38,977 bases of DNA from Nitrososphaerota archaeon. GTDB taxonomy: Archaea > Thermoproteota > Nitrososphaeria > Nitrososphaerales > CADDZS01. The notes beneath the pieces were generated by a model. That model was not told where the DNA came from. It ran no database searches and saw only the letters and a list, made by a program, of their open reading frames with translations. Shown here piece after piece: positions 24,560-33,125 of this stretch (position 1 is its first letter; every line of letters begins with the position of its first letter). The position numbers and the translations under genes are program-made. The DNA is taken from positions 1-38,977 of the forward strand of contig DAHVAI010000152.1 of NCBI GenBank assembly GCA_027314685.1. Direction: 5' to 3'.

Positions 24560-25470
24560 TTAATCGCTTGAGCGCCAGACCAGCGACACCACAAGTTGAA
24601 CAAGAAGGAACAACAGTTCCATCTTCAGAAAGATAAACAAGTGGCCGCTAAGCGACAATTCTATCCCTGAACCCAAAGCTATGTAGCTTGTAACTGGGTT
24701 GAATATTGAAAGGAGCAGTATTGGAAACACGAAAGAGTGGAGCGGCCCGTATCGCTTGTTCATTAGTGCGTCGCAATGTTTGATGATCGTCTGAAAAGTT
24801 CCATTATTCCACCTCTGGCACTGCTTTTAGAGAGTTTTCCAGGTCGATGGTACTTCTGTATAGGCCGTGCTACGGGAGCTCGAATCGACTATTCCCCTTA
24901 TCTTCAGAAGTTTGATAGTCAGGTCAAAATCTTCAGTTAGAGTATTCTTGTCGTATGAGCCAACATTCACGGCGTCTTGCTTTCTGAAGACACCGAAGGC
25001 ACTAGGTACCACCATCACAGTGCCGAAGAGTACAAATGCCCTCCTGATGAATTGATAGCCGTGATGTACTCCAGTTCTTGTACTCGAGTGAGCGGGGATT
25101 TGTTTTTTAGCACTCTCGAGTTTCCAGTCCTCGCACTACGCTCGGACCTTCCGTGAGACGTACGTCTTGCCAATTGCCTCTATTTCCACAATGCTGTCTG
25201 AATCGGTCGTGATCACAATTTCAATTCTGGCAAACAGCATTCCATAATCCAAGGCGGAGGCCTTCATCCATTTTGCATAGTGAGAACCTTGGCACCATCG
25301 ATCAGCCCGTCCAACAAACCCCGTTCCGTTTCTTGCATTGTACTTCTTAACTGCTTCCCTAATCAGGATGCCAATCCCAAATCCTGCGATTATAATAGAA
25401 AGTGGGCTAGCAGATTCTCTATTGCTGTTACTTAGAACATTACTCCCACTCCTAACTAAATAAGATACTT
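24560..25470 (-). pseudogene. Decayed family-2 glycosyltransferase
   Basis: Pieces of one processive GT2 enzyme lie in order across different minus-strand frames. 25136-25470: 'KASALDYGMLFARIEIVITT' and D-S-D-S-I-V, the sugar-nucleotide DxD region. 25040-25130: 'GNSRVLKNKSPLTRVQELEY'. 24827-25018: 'VVPSAFGVFRKQDAVNVGSY' and 'TLTEDFDLTIKLLKIRG', the catalytic E-D. Near 24790 a frame break hits the Q-x-x-R-W motif. 24560-24763: 'NKRYGPLHSFVFPILLLSIF' and C-terminal membrane segments. The frames are interrupted at least three times, so no active enzyme is expected. Confidence 0.75.
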
Positions 25471-25682
25471 CGCGAGTTGGCCTCCGCAATTTCAATTGTT
25501 AACTTCCAAACCATCAAAATTGGTTCGATTTAACCTAGGTCATTTTAAACTTTGAACGACTGCCGCGATTGGAGGCGTACCTCTTGGTATAGCAATAGTA
25601 CACAGAAGGATTTCTTGACCAAAGTACGTCCTCTTTGAATCATATCGCAAGCCTTTCAAACGACAATACAGATCAAGAATCC

Positions 25683-25705
25683 TCTGTTCTACTCATCAGA
25701 ACAGA
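25683..25705. repeat. Inverted repeat, 8-bp arms
   Basis: TCTGTTCT and AGAACAGA flank a 7-nt spacer; the arms are perfect complements. The right arm continues as AGAACAGAATAAT, and a close copy AGAACAGAATTAAT appears at about 25806-25820, nearer the regulator gene. Confidence 0.6.
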
Positions 25706-25788
25706 ATAATTCTTTGGTAGAATTGGTGATAGCCCGAGTTTAGTCTAGAGTCGCTCGTTTGAGTCTATATCCGTGACCGAAAGGACTA

Positions 25789-25808
25789 TCGTTCCAATTT
25801 TAGAACGA
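25789..25808. repeat. Inverted repeat, 6-bp arms, next to the regulator gene
   Basis: TCGTTC and GAACGA are separated by 8 AT-rich bases, about 45 nt ahead of ATG 25854. Together with the upstream repeat this could be an operator for the winged-helix gene itself (inference). Confidence 0.4.
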
Positions 25809-25853
25809 GAACAGAATTAATACTAGATCATCTTCTCCCAGAGTAGACTTAAG

Positions 25854-26252
25854 ATGGAAGAAGTGAATGAACTCAGAAGCAACGCTCTTGGATCAGAGTC
25901 CTTAGTGTCAGAAAAGGTCGTAAAGGGAAGGAATTCGTTCAAGAACCGTAGCAGATTGGAAATCGTTTCAACTATACTTACAAAGGCAAGGAATGGCGCC
26001 TTGAAAACTCATCTTTTGTACGGCGCAAATCTCAATCATCCTCTTCTTGAAGGATATCTCGCCATCTTGCTCGAAACTCGGCTCGTCGCTATAGAGCCGG
26101 ACTCTGACAGTCAATCGTCTCGATACAGAACTACTGTCAGAGGAGTCGAGTTCCTTCAACACTATAAGATGATTATCGAGATTCTTGGCGATGACAATCC
26201 CCTTACGAAGGGATCGTATCATCTTACTAAGTTCGATTTCATAAGTAAGTAA
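25854..26252 (+). CDS. ArnR-like winged-helix regulator
   Basis: 132 residues. The first 35 are polar. The remainder, 'RSRLEIVSTILTKARNGALK', 'THLLYGANLNHPLLEGYLAI' and 'RYRTTVRGVEFLQHYKMI', is the single winged helix common in archaeal ArnR1-like and SSO-type small regulators. It usually binds DNA as a dimer. The start is ATG 25854. Its upstream region contains inverted repeats that could serve for autoregulation. Confidence 0.8.
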   Translation: MEEVNELRSNALGSESLVSEKVVKGRNSFKNRSRLEIVSTILTKARNGALKTHLLYGANLNHPLLEGYLAILLETRLVAIEPDSDSQSSRYRTTVRGVEFLQHYKMIIEILGDDNPLTKGSYHLTKFDFISK

Positions 26253-26421
26253 GATTACGATAGCAAGGAGCACAAACAGAATCGTAATCTCTCAATGGTG
26301 GGTGATCATCAGAAAGCAAAGCAAGACTGATGCTCTTCTAACCGAAACAGGATGAGGATTGATGACCCATGACCACAACTCCAGCTGATTATTGCTTGAG
26401 GGAAGCGCTAATCTAAGATTT

Positions 26422-26589
26422 TCATCTATGTGAAAGATTGCTAACTCGGCGGGCTCGAGACCTGACCGCCTTCTTACTGTAGTCGACTTCTTCCATTGGC
26501 TCAACATCTTGGGTGGTATCTAGTTCACGCTCCTGTTCTATCGCTTCAGATTCTTCTTGACGCATCTCTCCACTATCTACACTATTCAT
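26422..26589 (-). CDS. Possible 55-aa protein, acidic then basic
   Basis: From ATG 26589 the frame gives 55 residues. A Glu/Asp-rich first part ('EMRQEESEAIEQERELD', 'VEPMEEVDYS') is followed by a strongly basic tail K-K-A-V-R-S-R-A-R-R-V. A TATA-like GGATAAAAC lies 25-32 nt upstream. The charge pattern is not random-looking, but no family is recognised. The bases between this and its neighbours show nothing else I can support. Confidence 0.4.
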   Translation of the reverse strand: MNSVDSGEMRQEESEAIEQERELDTTQDVEPMEEVDYSKKAVRSRARRVSNLSHR

Positions 26590-26754
26590 GGAGACTCTGT
26601 ACCTCTCATGTTTTATCCAATATTTATCTAAATGACCTCGCTTGACCGTTACAAATTGAAGAAATCAAAAATAGCCTCTTGATCAGATTACACAAATTCT
26701 CTGTTGTCAGATAGTTCAAAACTGTCAGAGAGAGATCTCTAAAGCCCAGAATTG

Positions 26755-26762
26755 TTTTAAGG
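26755..26762 (+). promoter_or_regulatory. TATA box of the small zinc protein
   Basis: TTTTAAGG is centred 26 nt before ATG 26784. This predicts a leaderless transcript and decides between the two ATGs at 26778 and 26784. Confidence 0.5.
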
Positions 26763-26783
26763 TACACATACGTCTAAGTGCCC

Positions 26784-26999
26784 ATGGCTACTTGTCAATC
26801 AAGTGAAGGCTGCTCAAACAGAGCGACCCACTGGATTTTGATAGAGTACAGCTGGCCGACAATGCCAAATGAGAAACGCACCTACCTGTTGTGCAAAGAT
26901 CATTTATTGCATGCTCAAGAGTCCGCATCGAATCAGATGGACAAATATCCTGAAACGGGAGTAAAAATTGACGAGTATGGTGCGTTTGCGACAGACTAG
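26784..26999 (+). CDS. Small Cys/His zinc-binding protein
   Basis: 71 residues from ATG 26784. C-x4-C-x5-A-x-x-x at the N-terminus ('[20 protein letters not shown]') and L-L-C-K-D-H in the middle form a CC...CH zinc site. It resembles the small 'C-x-x-x-G-C-x-x-x-A-T-H' proteins seen in archaea and bacteria, of unknown function. Its 3' end overlaps the convergent DnaJ-like gene by 4 nt. Confidence 0.65.
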   Translation: MATCQSSEGCSNRATHWILIEYSWPTMPNEKRTYLLCKDHLLHAQESASNQMDKYPETGVKIDEYGAFATD

Positions 27000-28039
27000 G
27001 TCATGTTCATTATTTGTTCTGGGTGAGTTAGGGGACTATGGAAATTTCGAGTGAAAGCGGATCTCAAGTAAGTAAATAAATGAAATCTTGTTTCTCCATA
27101 TAAATGTCTGAAGTATTTTCCTAGGACAGAAACTAAACTTATCTTCTTGGGTTCGTTCCTTTCAAATTCCTTGGCGAGCTTCTCCACAAGATCTCTCTCC
27201 GTGTTGGTGAGTCTCTCTGGAATTTGCACATTGATATGCACGAGCTCGTCTCCCTGGTATTGCTGCGTGCTTATTCCTTCACCACGCATTCGTAGGAAGG
27301 TACCGCTTTGCGTTCCAGGGGGAATCCGTACCTTCAATCGCTTACTAGTAACAGTTGGAACTTCTATCTCAGTTCCCAATGCAGCTTGAGCAAAGTTGAT
27401 GTTTGTCTCGAACACTATGTCCTTCCCTCTCCGGGTTAGAAATGGATGAGGCTTGATTCTGATCGTGACGTAAAGGTCTCCAGGCGGACCACCATTGGGT
27501 CCTTCATCACCCTGGCCTCGAAGTGCCAAGCGATCGCCGTTATCGATTCCGCGCGGGATCCGAACTTGAAGTTTTACTGGTCGCTTTGCTCTGGGGAGAG
27601 TAACTTCCAGCTCTGTGCCAGACGCTGCTTGCTCCAAAGTAATCTCCATTTGGGCCTCCAAGTCCCGTCCCTGATGCAACTCTGGCTGCACTTGCTGAAA
27701 CCCGAAATTTCCGCCGAAGATTCGACTAAAGATATCATCCGGGTTGAAGCCGAACTCAGTAAAGACATCTCTGAACTTTGTTTGGTTGAATATATCCTCC
27801 TGCTTATACTGTTGGTTGATCCCGTCAAAGCCTCGAGCATCATACTGCTTTCTTTTTTCAGGGTCTGAAAGAACCGCATACGCTTCCGACGCTTCCTTGA
27901 ATTTCTCTTCGGCGTCTGGTAGTTTATTCCTGTCAGGATGATATTTTAGGGCGAGCTTGTGGAATGCACGCTTGATTTCGTCTCCTTTTGCCTCGCGGCT
28001 AACCCCGAGAATATCGTAATAGTCCAGCTTGCTCGACAA
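26996..28039 (-). CDS. DnaJ-type co-chaperone without zinc finger (class B)
   Basis: 347 residues. The J-domain (about 5-72) has H-P-D at residues 34-36. A Gly/Phe-rich linker '[10 protein letters not shown]' follows, then two beta-sandwich client-binding domains ('[20 protein letters not shown]', '[20 protein letters not shown]'). The four C-x-x-C-x-G-x-G repeats of class A DnaJ are absent, as in CbpA. The last 50 residues after '[14 protein letters not shown]' are an unusual aromatic and basic tail. It delivers clients to Hsp70 and stimulates its ATPase. It lies 54 nt downstream of dnaK, probably on the same transcript. Confidence 0.92.
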   Translation of the reverse strand: MSSKLDYYDILGVSREAKGDEIKRAFHKLALKYHPDRNKLPDAEEKFKEASEAYAVLSDPEKRKQYDARGFDGINQQYKQEDIFNQTKFRDVFTEFGFNPDDIFSRIFGGNFGFQQVQPELHQGRDLEAQMEITLEQAASGTELEVTLPRAKRPVKLQVRIPRGIDNGDRLALRGQGDEGPNGGPPGDLYVTIRIKPHPFLTRRGKDIVFETNINFAQAALGTEIEVPTVTSKRLKVRIPPGTQSGTFLRMRGEGISTQQYQGDELVHINVQIPERLTNTERDLVEKLAKEFERNEPKKISLVSVLGKYFRHLYGETRFHLFTYLRSAFTRNFHSPLTHPEQIMNMT

Positions 28040-28093
28040 AACTTACGCTTCAGCTTAAATTGTCGTGATAGGTGCTATAAGAAATGTGTTTTG

Positions 28094-29956
28094 TTAAGCT
28101 ACATTGTAGTCTGCTTCTACAGTCTTTCCTTGTTGCTGCCCTCCTGCAGGTGGAGCTTCATGACTTGCTTGTTGCTGCTGTTCGTTTTGGGATGCTGCCT
28201 GTTCGTAGACCATCTTTCCTGCCTCTTCAAGTAGTCTTTTCAGTTCCTCGACCTTCGCGCTTATCTCGGCAAGGCCTCCTCCCTTAATTCCATCCTTCAA
28301 TCCTTGGATGGCTTCCTGAATCTGCGACTTTTGCTCTGGCCGGATCTTGTCTCCAATTTCGTCTAGAGTTTTTTCCGACGTGTAGATTAGCGAGTCAGCC
28401 GTATTACGCATCTCGGCCTCTTCCTTCGCGCGCTTGTCTTGCTCGCCGAATTGTTCGGCCTCTCTGATCATTCTGTCCTTTTCAGTCTGGCTAAGTTTTG
28501 TTGAAGCCGTTATCTTGATCCCCATTTGCTTGCCTGTGCCGATATCCTTCGCATTGGCGTTGAGGACTCCATCCGTGTTGATGTCGAACATCACTTCGAT
28601 CTGCGGAACCCCGCGGGGTGCAGGAGGGATTCCAGTCAGGTCGAATTGACCCAAGCTAATGTTGTCTTTTGCCATTGCACGTTCACCTTGAAGTACATGT
28701 ACCGTGACTGCCGGTTGGGAGTCTGTCGCGGTCGAGAACATCTGTTTCTGTCTTACAGGTATTGTCGTGTTCCGATCTATGATCTTTGTGTAGACGCCTC
28801 CCAGAGTCTCTATTCCAAGGGAAAGTGGTGTTACGTCAAGGAGCACTATGTTCGATATTTCGCCTGAGATCACGCCACCCTGAATTGCAGCACCAATTGC
28901 GACACATTCCATTGGGTCTATACCTCTCTCAGGCTTTTTCCCTATGATATCCTCGATAAATTGCTGAACTAGTGGCATTTTTGTTTGACCACCAATGAGT
29001 ATTACCTTGTTGATTTGTGCCGGCGTTAGCTTTGCGTCAGAGAGTGTTCTAAGGATGGGTTCTCTGATCCTTTCCACAATCGGCCTGGCTAATTGATCAA
29101 GTTTTGCTCTTGTTAGTACCAAGTGAAGATTCTTCGGACCGGTCGCGTCACTGGCGATGAATGGGAGATTTATCTCGGTGGTCGTCAAGTTTGACAATTC
29201 TATCTTCCCCTGCTCGGCCGCATCCTTCAATCGGACAGTGGCTTTGATGTCTCCCCGTAGATCTATCCCCGTGTCCCGCTTGAATTCGGAGATGATGTAT
29301 TCCATGAGCGCTTGGTCAACATCCGTTCCACCTGTCTTCGTGTCTCCACTGGTTGCCAAGACTTCAAATACACCTTTATCAAGTTCCATTACAGTGGTGT
29401 CATTCGTACCTCCACCAAAACTGAATACTAGTATCTTAATTTCCTGTCCAGCTTTGTCGAGTCCATAAGCAAGAGCGGCGGCAGTCGGTTCGTTGACAAT
29501 TCTAGTTACCTTTAGTCCCGCGATTTCGCCCGCGTCTATTGTGGCCTGGCGTTGATTATCGTTGAAATTTGCCGGAACAGTTATTACTGCCTTTGTAATT
29601 TTCTCCGCGAGATTGGATTCAGCATCTCTCAGAATTTTCTGCAAGATGAAAGCAGAGATTTGTTGAGGCGTGTATTCCTTCCCATAAATTCTGATCTTAT
29701 AATCTGTTCCCATATGACGCTTGATTTCGCGTATGGTCCCTTCCGGATTACTGATGGCCTGTCTTCTCGCTGATTCGCCGACAAGCAATTGGCCTTCCTT
29801 GGTAAATGCGACCACGGAGGGAAACATCTTCCCGGCGACTGTAGGTCCCTCGGCACTAGGAATCATAGTTGGCCTACCACCAATTATCACAGCCGCAGCT
29901 GAATTCGTGGTCCCCAAATCTATTCCCAGTGTTAATTCTCTCTTATCGTCGCTCAT
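28094..29956 (-). CDS. dnaK: Hsp70 chaperone DnaK
   Basis: 620 residues with an ATPase domain (phosphate-1 '[10 protein letters not shown]', adenosine motif '[16 protein letters not shown]'), the interdomain linker '[18 protein letters not shown]', a substrate-binding domain and a Gln-rich tail. It folds and protects proteins by ATP-driven cycling. Oddity: the phosphate-2 motif, normally D-[LF]-G-G-G-T-x-D, reads S-F-G-G-G-T-N-D at 179-186, so the metal-coordinating first Asp is Ser. The codon is AGT, two changes away from GAT. The remaining key residues (Asp13, Lys79, Thr184, Asp186) are present. DnaJ lies downstream; no GrpE gene is in the window. Confidence 0.97.
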   Translation of the reverse strand: MSDDKRELTLGIDLGTTNSAAAVIIGGRPTMIPSAEGPTVAGKMFPSVVAFTKEGQLLVGESARRQAISNPEGTIREIKRHMGTDYKIRIYGKEYTPQQISAFILQKILRDAESNLAEKITKAVITVPANFNDNQRQATIDAGEIAGLKVTRIVNEPTAAALAYGLDKAGQEIKILVFSFGGGTNDTTVMELDKGVFEVLATSGDTKTGGTDVDQALMEYIISEFKRDTGIDLRGDIKATVRLKDAAEQGKIELSNLTTTEINLPFIASDATGPKNLHLVLTRAKLDQLARPIVERIREPILRTLSDAKLTPAQINKVILIGGQTKMPLVQQFIEDIIGKKPERGIDPMECVAIGAAIQGGVISGEISNIVLLDVTPLSLGIETLGGVYTKIIDRNTTIPVRQKQMFSTATDSQPAVTVHVLQGERAMAKDNISLGQFDLTGIPPAPRGVPQIEVMFDINTDGVLNANAKDIGTGKQMGIKITASTKLSQTEKDRMIREAEQFGEQDKRAKEEAEMRNTADSLIYTSEKTLDEIGDKIRPEQKSQIQEAIQGLKDGIKGGGLAEISAKVEELKRLLEEAGKMVYEQAASQNEQQQQASHEAPPAGGQQQGKTVEADYNVA

Positions 29957-30112
29957 TGTTCAGTACACAATGTGAGTAAAGGCCACGATCGCGATAAAAG
30001 CAAGCTATTCAATTTGGTAAAGAAATCTGAATGTCATACTCTACTGTCCCTTTCAGAATGACCAATAACTGATCGTGTTAGCGTATTGATATGCGAATTA
30101 TTTTTCACCCCG

Positions 30113-30328
30113 TTACGCGTATATCATGAGACCTTTCGTTTCAAGAGTGGCATGAAGATTATTCACCGCCTTGCATACGTCTGTCTCTGTTCGCCCTCCT
30201 GTGCACACGAGCTTTCGAGCGGGCATAAGTTTAGGGTCATAGTTAGGTAAACTATCTACAACATTGATGATTATTCTAAATGGATCGAAAATCCCTCTTG
30301 TCATTCTGATGAGAGTAACATTTGCCAA
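30113..30328 (-). pseudogene. C-terminal fragment of a TATA-binding protein gene, inverted copy
   Basis: The last 36 codons, from K-L-V-C-T-G-G-R-T-E to M-I-Y-A, match the end of the intact TBP at 37.5-38.1 kb with three residue changes. Some 35 residues upstream are unrelated to TBP. DNA similarity continues past the stop codon: about 124 bp (30093-30216 against 37966-38089) differ at only about three positions by eye, in opposite orientation. A weaker match runs to about 30064. Two thirds of TBP are missing, so this is a relic of an inverted duplication. Confidence 0.85.
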
Positions 30329-30386
30329 TTTTTATAAAACCAGGCCGAAACGGAGTGCCATTCCTCTTTTGGAGTAAACACGATCT

Positions 30387-30956
30387 TTGTCCCAGGATAA
30401 GCAGACAGTCAATGTCCTGATACTAGAACTAGCGACGATGATAGTAGCGATATCGCTTGCCTTTACGTCAACCTACGTGACAAAATTTGACTTTAATTCG
30501 ATACTTTCATTCATCTTCGCGAATACTGTAGTGATCTGGTTCTGGTGGGGCTACGTCATTGACAGGCTGTCCTTTCCACCAAGGACGATGCGGTTTCCGC
30601 TGCTCGACATACTGGTTCTGATTCTCATCTCCTTGCTTCCCTTCGCACTCAGGGAAGGTAGGATCTACTACCTCTCTGCAGATGTGGGGGCATTGGTAAT
30701 CATATGGGCTCTCATGATTCAGTACATAATCAGGGAGAACGAGGACACGATCCTCCCAGACGTAATGCGCGAATTGCGCGCCGAGGTGAGGCAGCGCCTC
30801 ATCATAGGACCAATCTTCGTCCTTTCCGCAGTTTTGGGTGTAATCTCAAACCTCGTCGGGCTGAACGTATTCGTGGTCTTGGTCGTAATCATCATAGGTT
30901 GGACCGCTTTCACCCGACGGAGACGGAAAAAGAAACCCACGGCAAGCACCCCGTGA
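30387..30956 (+). CDS. Polytopic membrane protein (TMEM175/DUF1211-like pattern)
   Basis: 189 residues from TTG 30387. It has five or six hydrophobic segments. The first ends near 'SLAFTSTYVTKFDFNSILSF', and the second carries W-F-W-W-G-Y-V-I-D-R-L. A charged segment 'RELRAEVRQRLIIG' precedes the final two helices, and the C-terminus is R/K-rich. The F-x-x-x-L...W pattern recalls archaeal DUF1211/TMEM175 channel-like proteins, but the assignment is tentative. Confidence 0.7.
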   Translation: MSQDKQTVNVLILELATMIVAISLAFTSTYVTKFDFNSILSFIFANTVVIWFWWGYVIDRLSFPPRTMRFPLLDILVLILISLLPFALREGRIYYLSADVGALVIIWALMIQYIIRENEDTILPDVMRELRAEVRQRLIIGPIFVLSAVLGVISNLVGLNVFVVLVVIIIGWTAFTRRRRKKKPTASTP

Positions 30957-31005
30957 GGAACCCTTTCGCAGTAGTTTGGCAGTCTTCGTTTACACATAAT
31001 TATCT

Positions 31006-31140
31006 TTAGGTTACTTTTTTCTCATCGTGCGTGAGAATGGTCTGAGACAGCTCAATCTTGAATTTTGCACCCTTTTCTTCGAAGTTGTCAATAGCATCCA
31101 ATAGTGACTGGCCACACCAAACTATCGATGGATATTTCAC
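31006..31140 (-). CDS. Possible 44-aa protein
   Basis: From GTG 31140 the frame reads M-K-Y-P-S-I-V-W-C-G-Q-S-L-L-D-A-I-D-N-F, then a Glu/Lys-rich helix and 'ELSQTILTHDEKK'. The composition is that of a real protein rather than noise. There is no ATG and no family match. It may instead be the remnant of a longer gene, because it lies directly beside a truncated ABC ATPase. Confidence 0.35.
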   Translation of the reverse strand: MKYPSIVWCGQSLLDAIDNFEEKGAKFKIELSQTILTHDEKKVT

Positions 31141-31166
31141 TTATCTAGCAAAGTACATTTTGTGTA

Positions 31167-31634
31167 TCAATCTCGAACTTTCAAGTAGGATATGCGTTGC
31201 TTCATACCTTTCGAAAACTTGCCCACTCTCTTCCCTGCCCACTCTTCCATGTGAACTTCTGTAAGTGCTTCCTCGATTTTCTTTTTTCTGATACTCGCAT
31301 GCACGCCTCGCTGCTCAGCAATCATCATGAGAGCTTCCCTAGGCGTAAGCGATGGGTAGATTTCTGGCGTTTCTATCAGTGTAGCAACGGCAGCAAGCGC
31401 TTTCTTCTTATTCTCATGGGCATCAACTCCATAGATCAGAGCCTGTCCGTTCGACCTTCGGATCAAATCGGTGAATATCTTTAGGGTAGTGGTCTTTCCT
31501 GCGCCGTTGGGGCCGAGAAAGCCCACGCATTTCGCTCCTTCAAGTTTCAAGTTCAAATTTGAAAGAGCGGTGAAAGAGCCGTAGATTTTGCTCAGCCTGA
31601 CTGCTTCGATTGTAAGAGTTGAATTTGCTATAAT
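31167..31634 (-). pseudogene. Truncated ABC-transporter ATP-binding protein
   Basis: The frame covers the N-terminal strand 'EAVRLSKIYGSFTALSNL', Walker A 'GFLGPNGAGKTT', the Q-loop region 'ATLIETPEIYPSLTPREALM' and the start of the signature motif F-S-K-G-M-K-Q-R. It then ends after six unrelated residues. Walker B, the D-loop and the H-switch are missing, so no ATPase activity is expected. The frame has no ATG; upstream codons reach ATT 31634, overlapping the PRC-barrel gene's stop. No permease gene follows. It is the drug/ABC-2-export subtype by sequence style. Confidence 0.75.
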
Positions 31635-32023
31635 TGAAGACCGCTTTCTATCTTTCTGTCTACACCATGAAACAGCATCTTGGCCTCGGGTGATTCCGCA
31701 ACAATCGGCTCTGATATCTGCTGCTGATTTTGCTCTTTTGGAACATCAGGAGTAATTGTAGCAATGAGTTTCAGGAGATCTTCCTTTGAACCTTTGAGAA
31801 TTACTCTGTCGCCGACGCTCTGTATGTGATCTACCTGAATTTGAACTCTTGTTTTTCTAAAACGTTGTCTCAAGTGATGTTCTTCTGCTACATCTTTTTC
31901 TAACTGAACTTCAAGGAAGTTCATTTTCCAAGTATTAACGTCGAATTCAGTATCTCTTATTTTTCCAAGCTTGAATCCGTCAGACCCTATTACTTCCTTC
32001 CCTACAATTTCATTTGTTAGCAT
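31628..32023 (-). CDS. PRC-barrel domain protein
   Basis: 131 residues from ATG 32023; the longer frame to 32140 adds residues without family character. The PRC-barrel is at about residues 3-75: 'NEIVGKEVIGSDGFKLGKIR' and D-T-E-F-D-V, then a strand L-E-V-Q-L-E and 'IQSVGDRVILKGS'. A flexible Gln/Pro/Glu-rich tail follows. PRC-barrels act in ribosome maturation (RimM) or as small regulators; in archaea short stand-alone forms are common and mostly uncharacterised. Confidence 0.8.
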   Translation of the reverse strand: MLTNEIVGKEVIGSDGFKLGKIRDTEFDVNTWKMNFLEVQLEKDVAEEHHLRQRFRKTRVQIQVDHIQSVGDRVILKGSKEDLLKLIATITPDVPKEQNQQQISEPIVAESPEAKMLFHGVDRKIESGLQL

Positions 32024-32185
32024 ATTGGGTATTTGGGAGATCACGATATGAAAATGAGTTGTCCAATCTATGATCAAAAGTTGAGGTAAAGTAATCACAT
32101 TTCGCACTGGGATAATTGATTTAGCACGAATTGGAAGCATTATTGGATAGATTAGTCGATCAACATCAGATTATCTGGCTCATCT

Positions 32186-32194
32186 CTTAAGTAA
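32186..32194 (+). promoter_or_regulatory. TATA-like element of the CsbD-like gene
   Basis: CTTAAGTAA is centred about 34 nt before ATG 32224, implying a very short leader. Confidence 0.4.
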
Positions 32195-32223
32195 TAGTTC
32201 ACACTAATTATTATGATTGTAAA

Positions 32224-32388
32224 ATGTCAAAACAAATTAGAGCAGGGCAAAGAGAAATAGCAAAGGGCAAGATACGGGAAAGTGTTGGAAAGGTTAGTGC
32301 CAATAAGAGTCGGCGAATTCGAGGAAAACTTGAGCAAGTCAGGGGTAAAACACGGGTAAGGTTGGGCAAAGCAACAAGGAAAATGTAG
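32224..32388 (+). CDS. CsbD-like small basic stress protein, 54 aa
   Basis: From ATG 32224 a 54-residue, strongly basic protein is read. Repeated G-K-[IL]-x-[EQ]-x-x-G-K units ('AKGKIRESVGKVSANKSRR' and 'RGKLEQVRGKTRVRLGKA') follow the CsbD pattern of alternating G-K turns and short helices. It is far more basic than bacterial CsbD, with more than one third Lys and Arg, so nucleic-acid binding is possible (inference). A hairpin with a T-run follows 5 nt after the stop, and a TATA box precedes the start. Confidence 0.7.
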   Translation: MSKQIRAGQREIAKGKIRESVGKVSANKSRRIRGKLEQVRGKTRVRLGKATRKM

Positions 32389-32392
32389 ATTT

Positions 32393-32421
32393 GGAATCAG
32401 AGTGATTCCTCTTCCATTTTT
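32393..32421 (+). terminator. Hairpin plus T-run after the CsbD-like gene
   Basis: GGAATCA and TGATTCC form a perfect 7-bp stem with a GAG loop, 5 nt after the stop codon, followed within 8 nt by TTTTT. Confidence 0.55.
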
Positions 32422-32452
32422 CGAAAGATCGATCAATTATTTTTAGTTAATA

Positions 32453-32470
32453 CCTAGAAATATTTCTAGG
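32453..32470. repeat. Perfect 18-bp palindrome
   Basis: CCTAGAAATATTTCTAGG is fully self-complementary with no spacer. It lies in a gene-free stretch between the CsbD-like gene and the TRAM gene and has the form of a dimeric regulator's site. Confidence 0.55.
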
Positions 32471-32798
32471 ATGTATTACAGGGGAAAAGATCGAACATCA
32501 GCACCTACCACAAAATAGTCAAGACTTTACGAATACGGGCCTAGAAACTCTCTGTTAGCAACAAGTTGACTGGGCAACGAATTGCCTCGGATCGCCTGTG
32601 GATTCTAAAATCTGAAATTCTGACTCGAGCCGGATCCCCGCTACTAGTTCCTGTACACGAAGATCGGAGATGCCACGCTTTACAGCTAAAGCGGGTGGTC
32701 AAATTTAGTGTTGATTCAATCTAAGCTGCGAAAATGGATTCTAAGGAAAAGAATCTAAAAAATCAGATTCTTCCCTTCGTAGTTTTGGACTGGGGTTA
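32471..32798. other. Gene-free stretch
   Basis: About 330 bases between the palindrome and the stop of the TRAM gene. I find no open frame, tRNA fold or repeat that I can support. The open plus-strand frame from 32734 is the complement of the TRAM gene. Confidence 0.4.
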
Positions 32799-33125
32799 TT
32801 ACGCAGGTTCGGTTAATGATGTGTCAGAAAGCACCTTATCCTCATCGTTTGCACTCCCAGATGATGCTCCCAACGCTGTGGCAGTTGCAAACCTGGGGCC
32901 TACTGACTCAACCTTTATCTTTAGCTTCTCGCCGACCTTGGCTCCCTTTACAAATATGATGAATCCTTGCATCTTTGCCACGCCATCGCCTCGTCTTGAA
33001 AGCTCGGTTACCTCTACCTCGTATTCCTTGCCCGCTTCAACGGGTTTCGGACCCTGATCGACTGGAGACCGCCCAAATCCGCCGCTATTTCCTCCACCGT
33101 ATCTACCTCTGTTTCTGTAACTCAT
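32799..33125 (-). CDS. TRAM-domain RNA-binding protein
   Basis: 108 residues. A Gly/Arg-rich N-terminus ('YRNRGRYGGGNSGGFGRS') precedes a single TRAM beta-barrel at about residues 30-90: 'EVEVTELSRRGDGVAKMQGF', 'IIFVKGAKVGEKLKIKVESV' and 'RFATATALG'. Stand-alone TRAM proteins are archaeal RNA chaperones thought to fill the role of cold-shock proteins. The acidic tail after the domain is unusual. The frame starts at ATG 33125. Confidence 0.93.
   Translation of the reverse strand: MSYRNRGRYGGGNSGGFGRSPVDQGPKPVEAGKEYEVEVTELSRRGDGVAKMQGFIIFVKGAKVGEKLKIKVESVGPRFATATALGASSGSANDEDKVLSDTSLTEPA

Larger units (their letters stand above)
25496..25853. other. Gene-free stretch upstream of the ArnR-like regulator
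   Basis: About 360 bases with no supportable open frame. It contains two inverted repeats and a repeated AGAACAGAAT box (separate entries), which look like binding sites rather than coding sequence. Confidence 0.5.

Noticed and set aside
26292..26507. Minus-strand frame of 71 codons
   Set aside because: Composition is random-looking; the neighbouring frame from 26589 gives a better-formed acidic/basic small protein with a TATA-like element.
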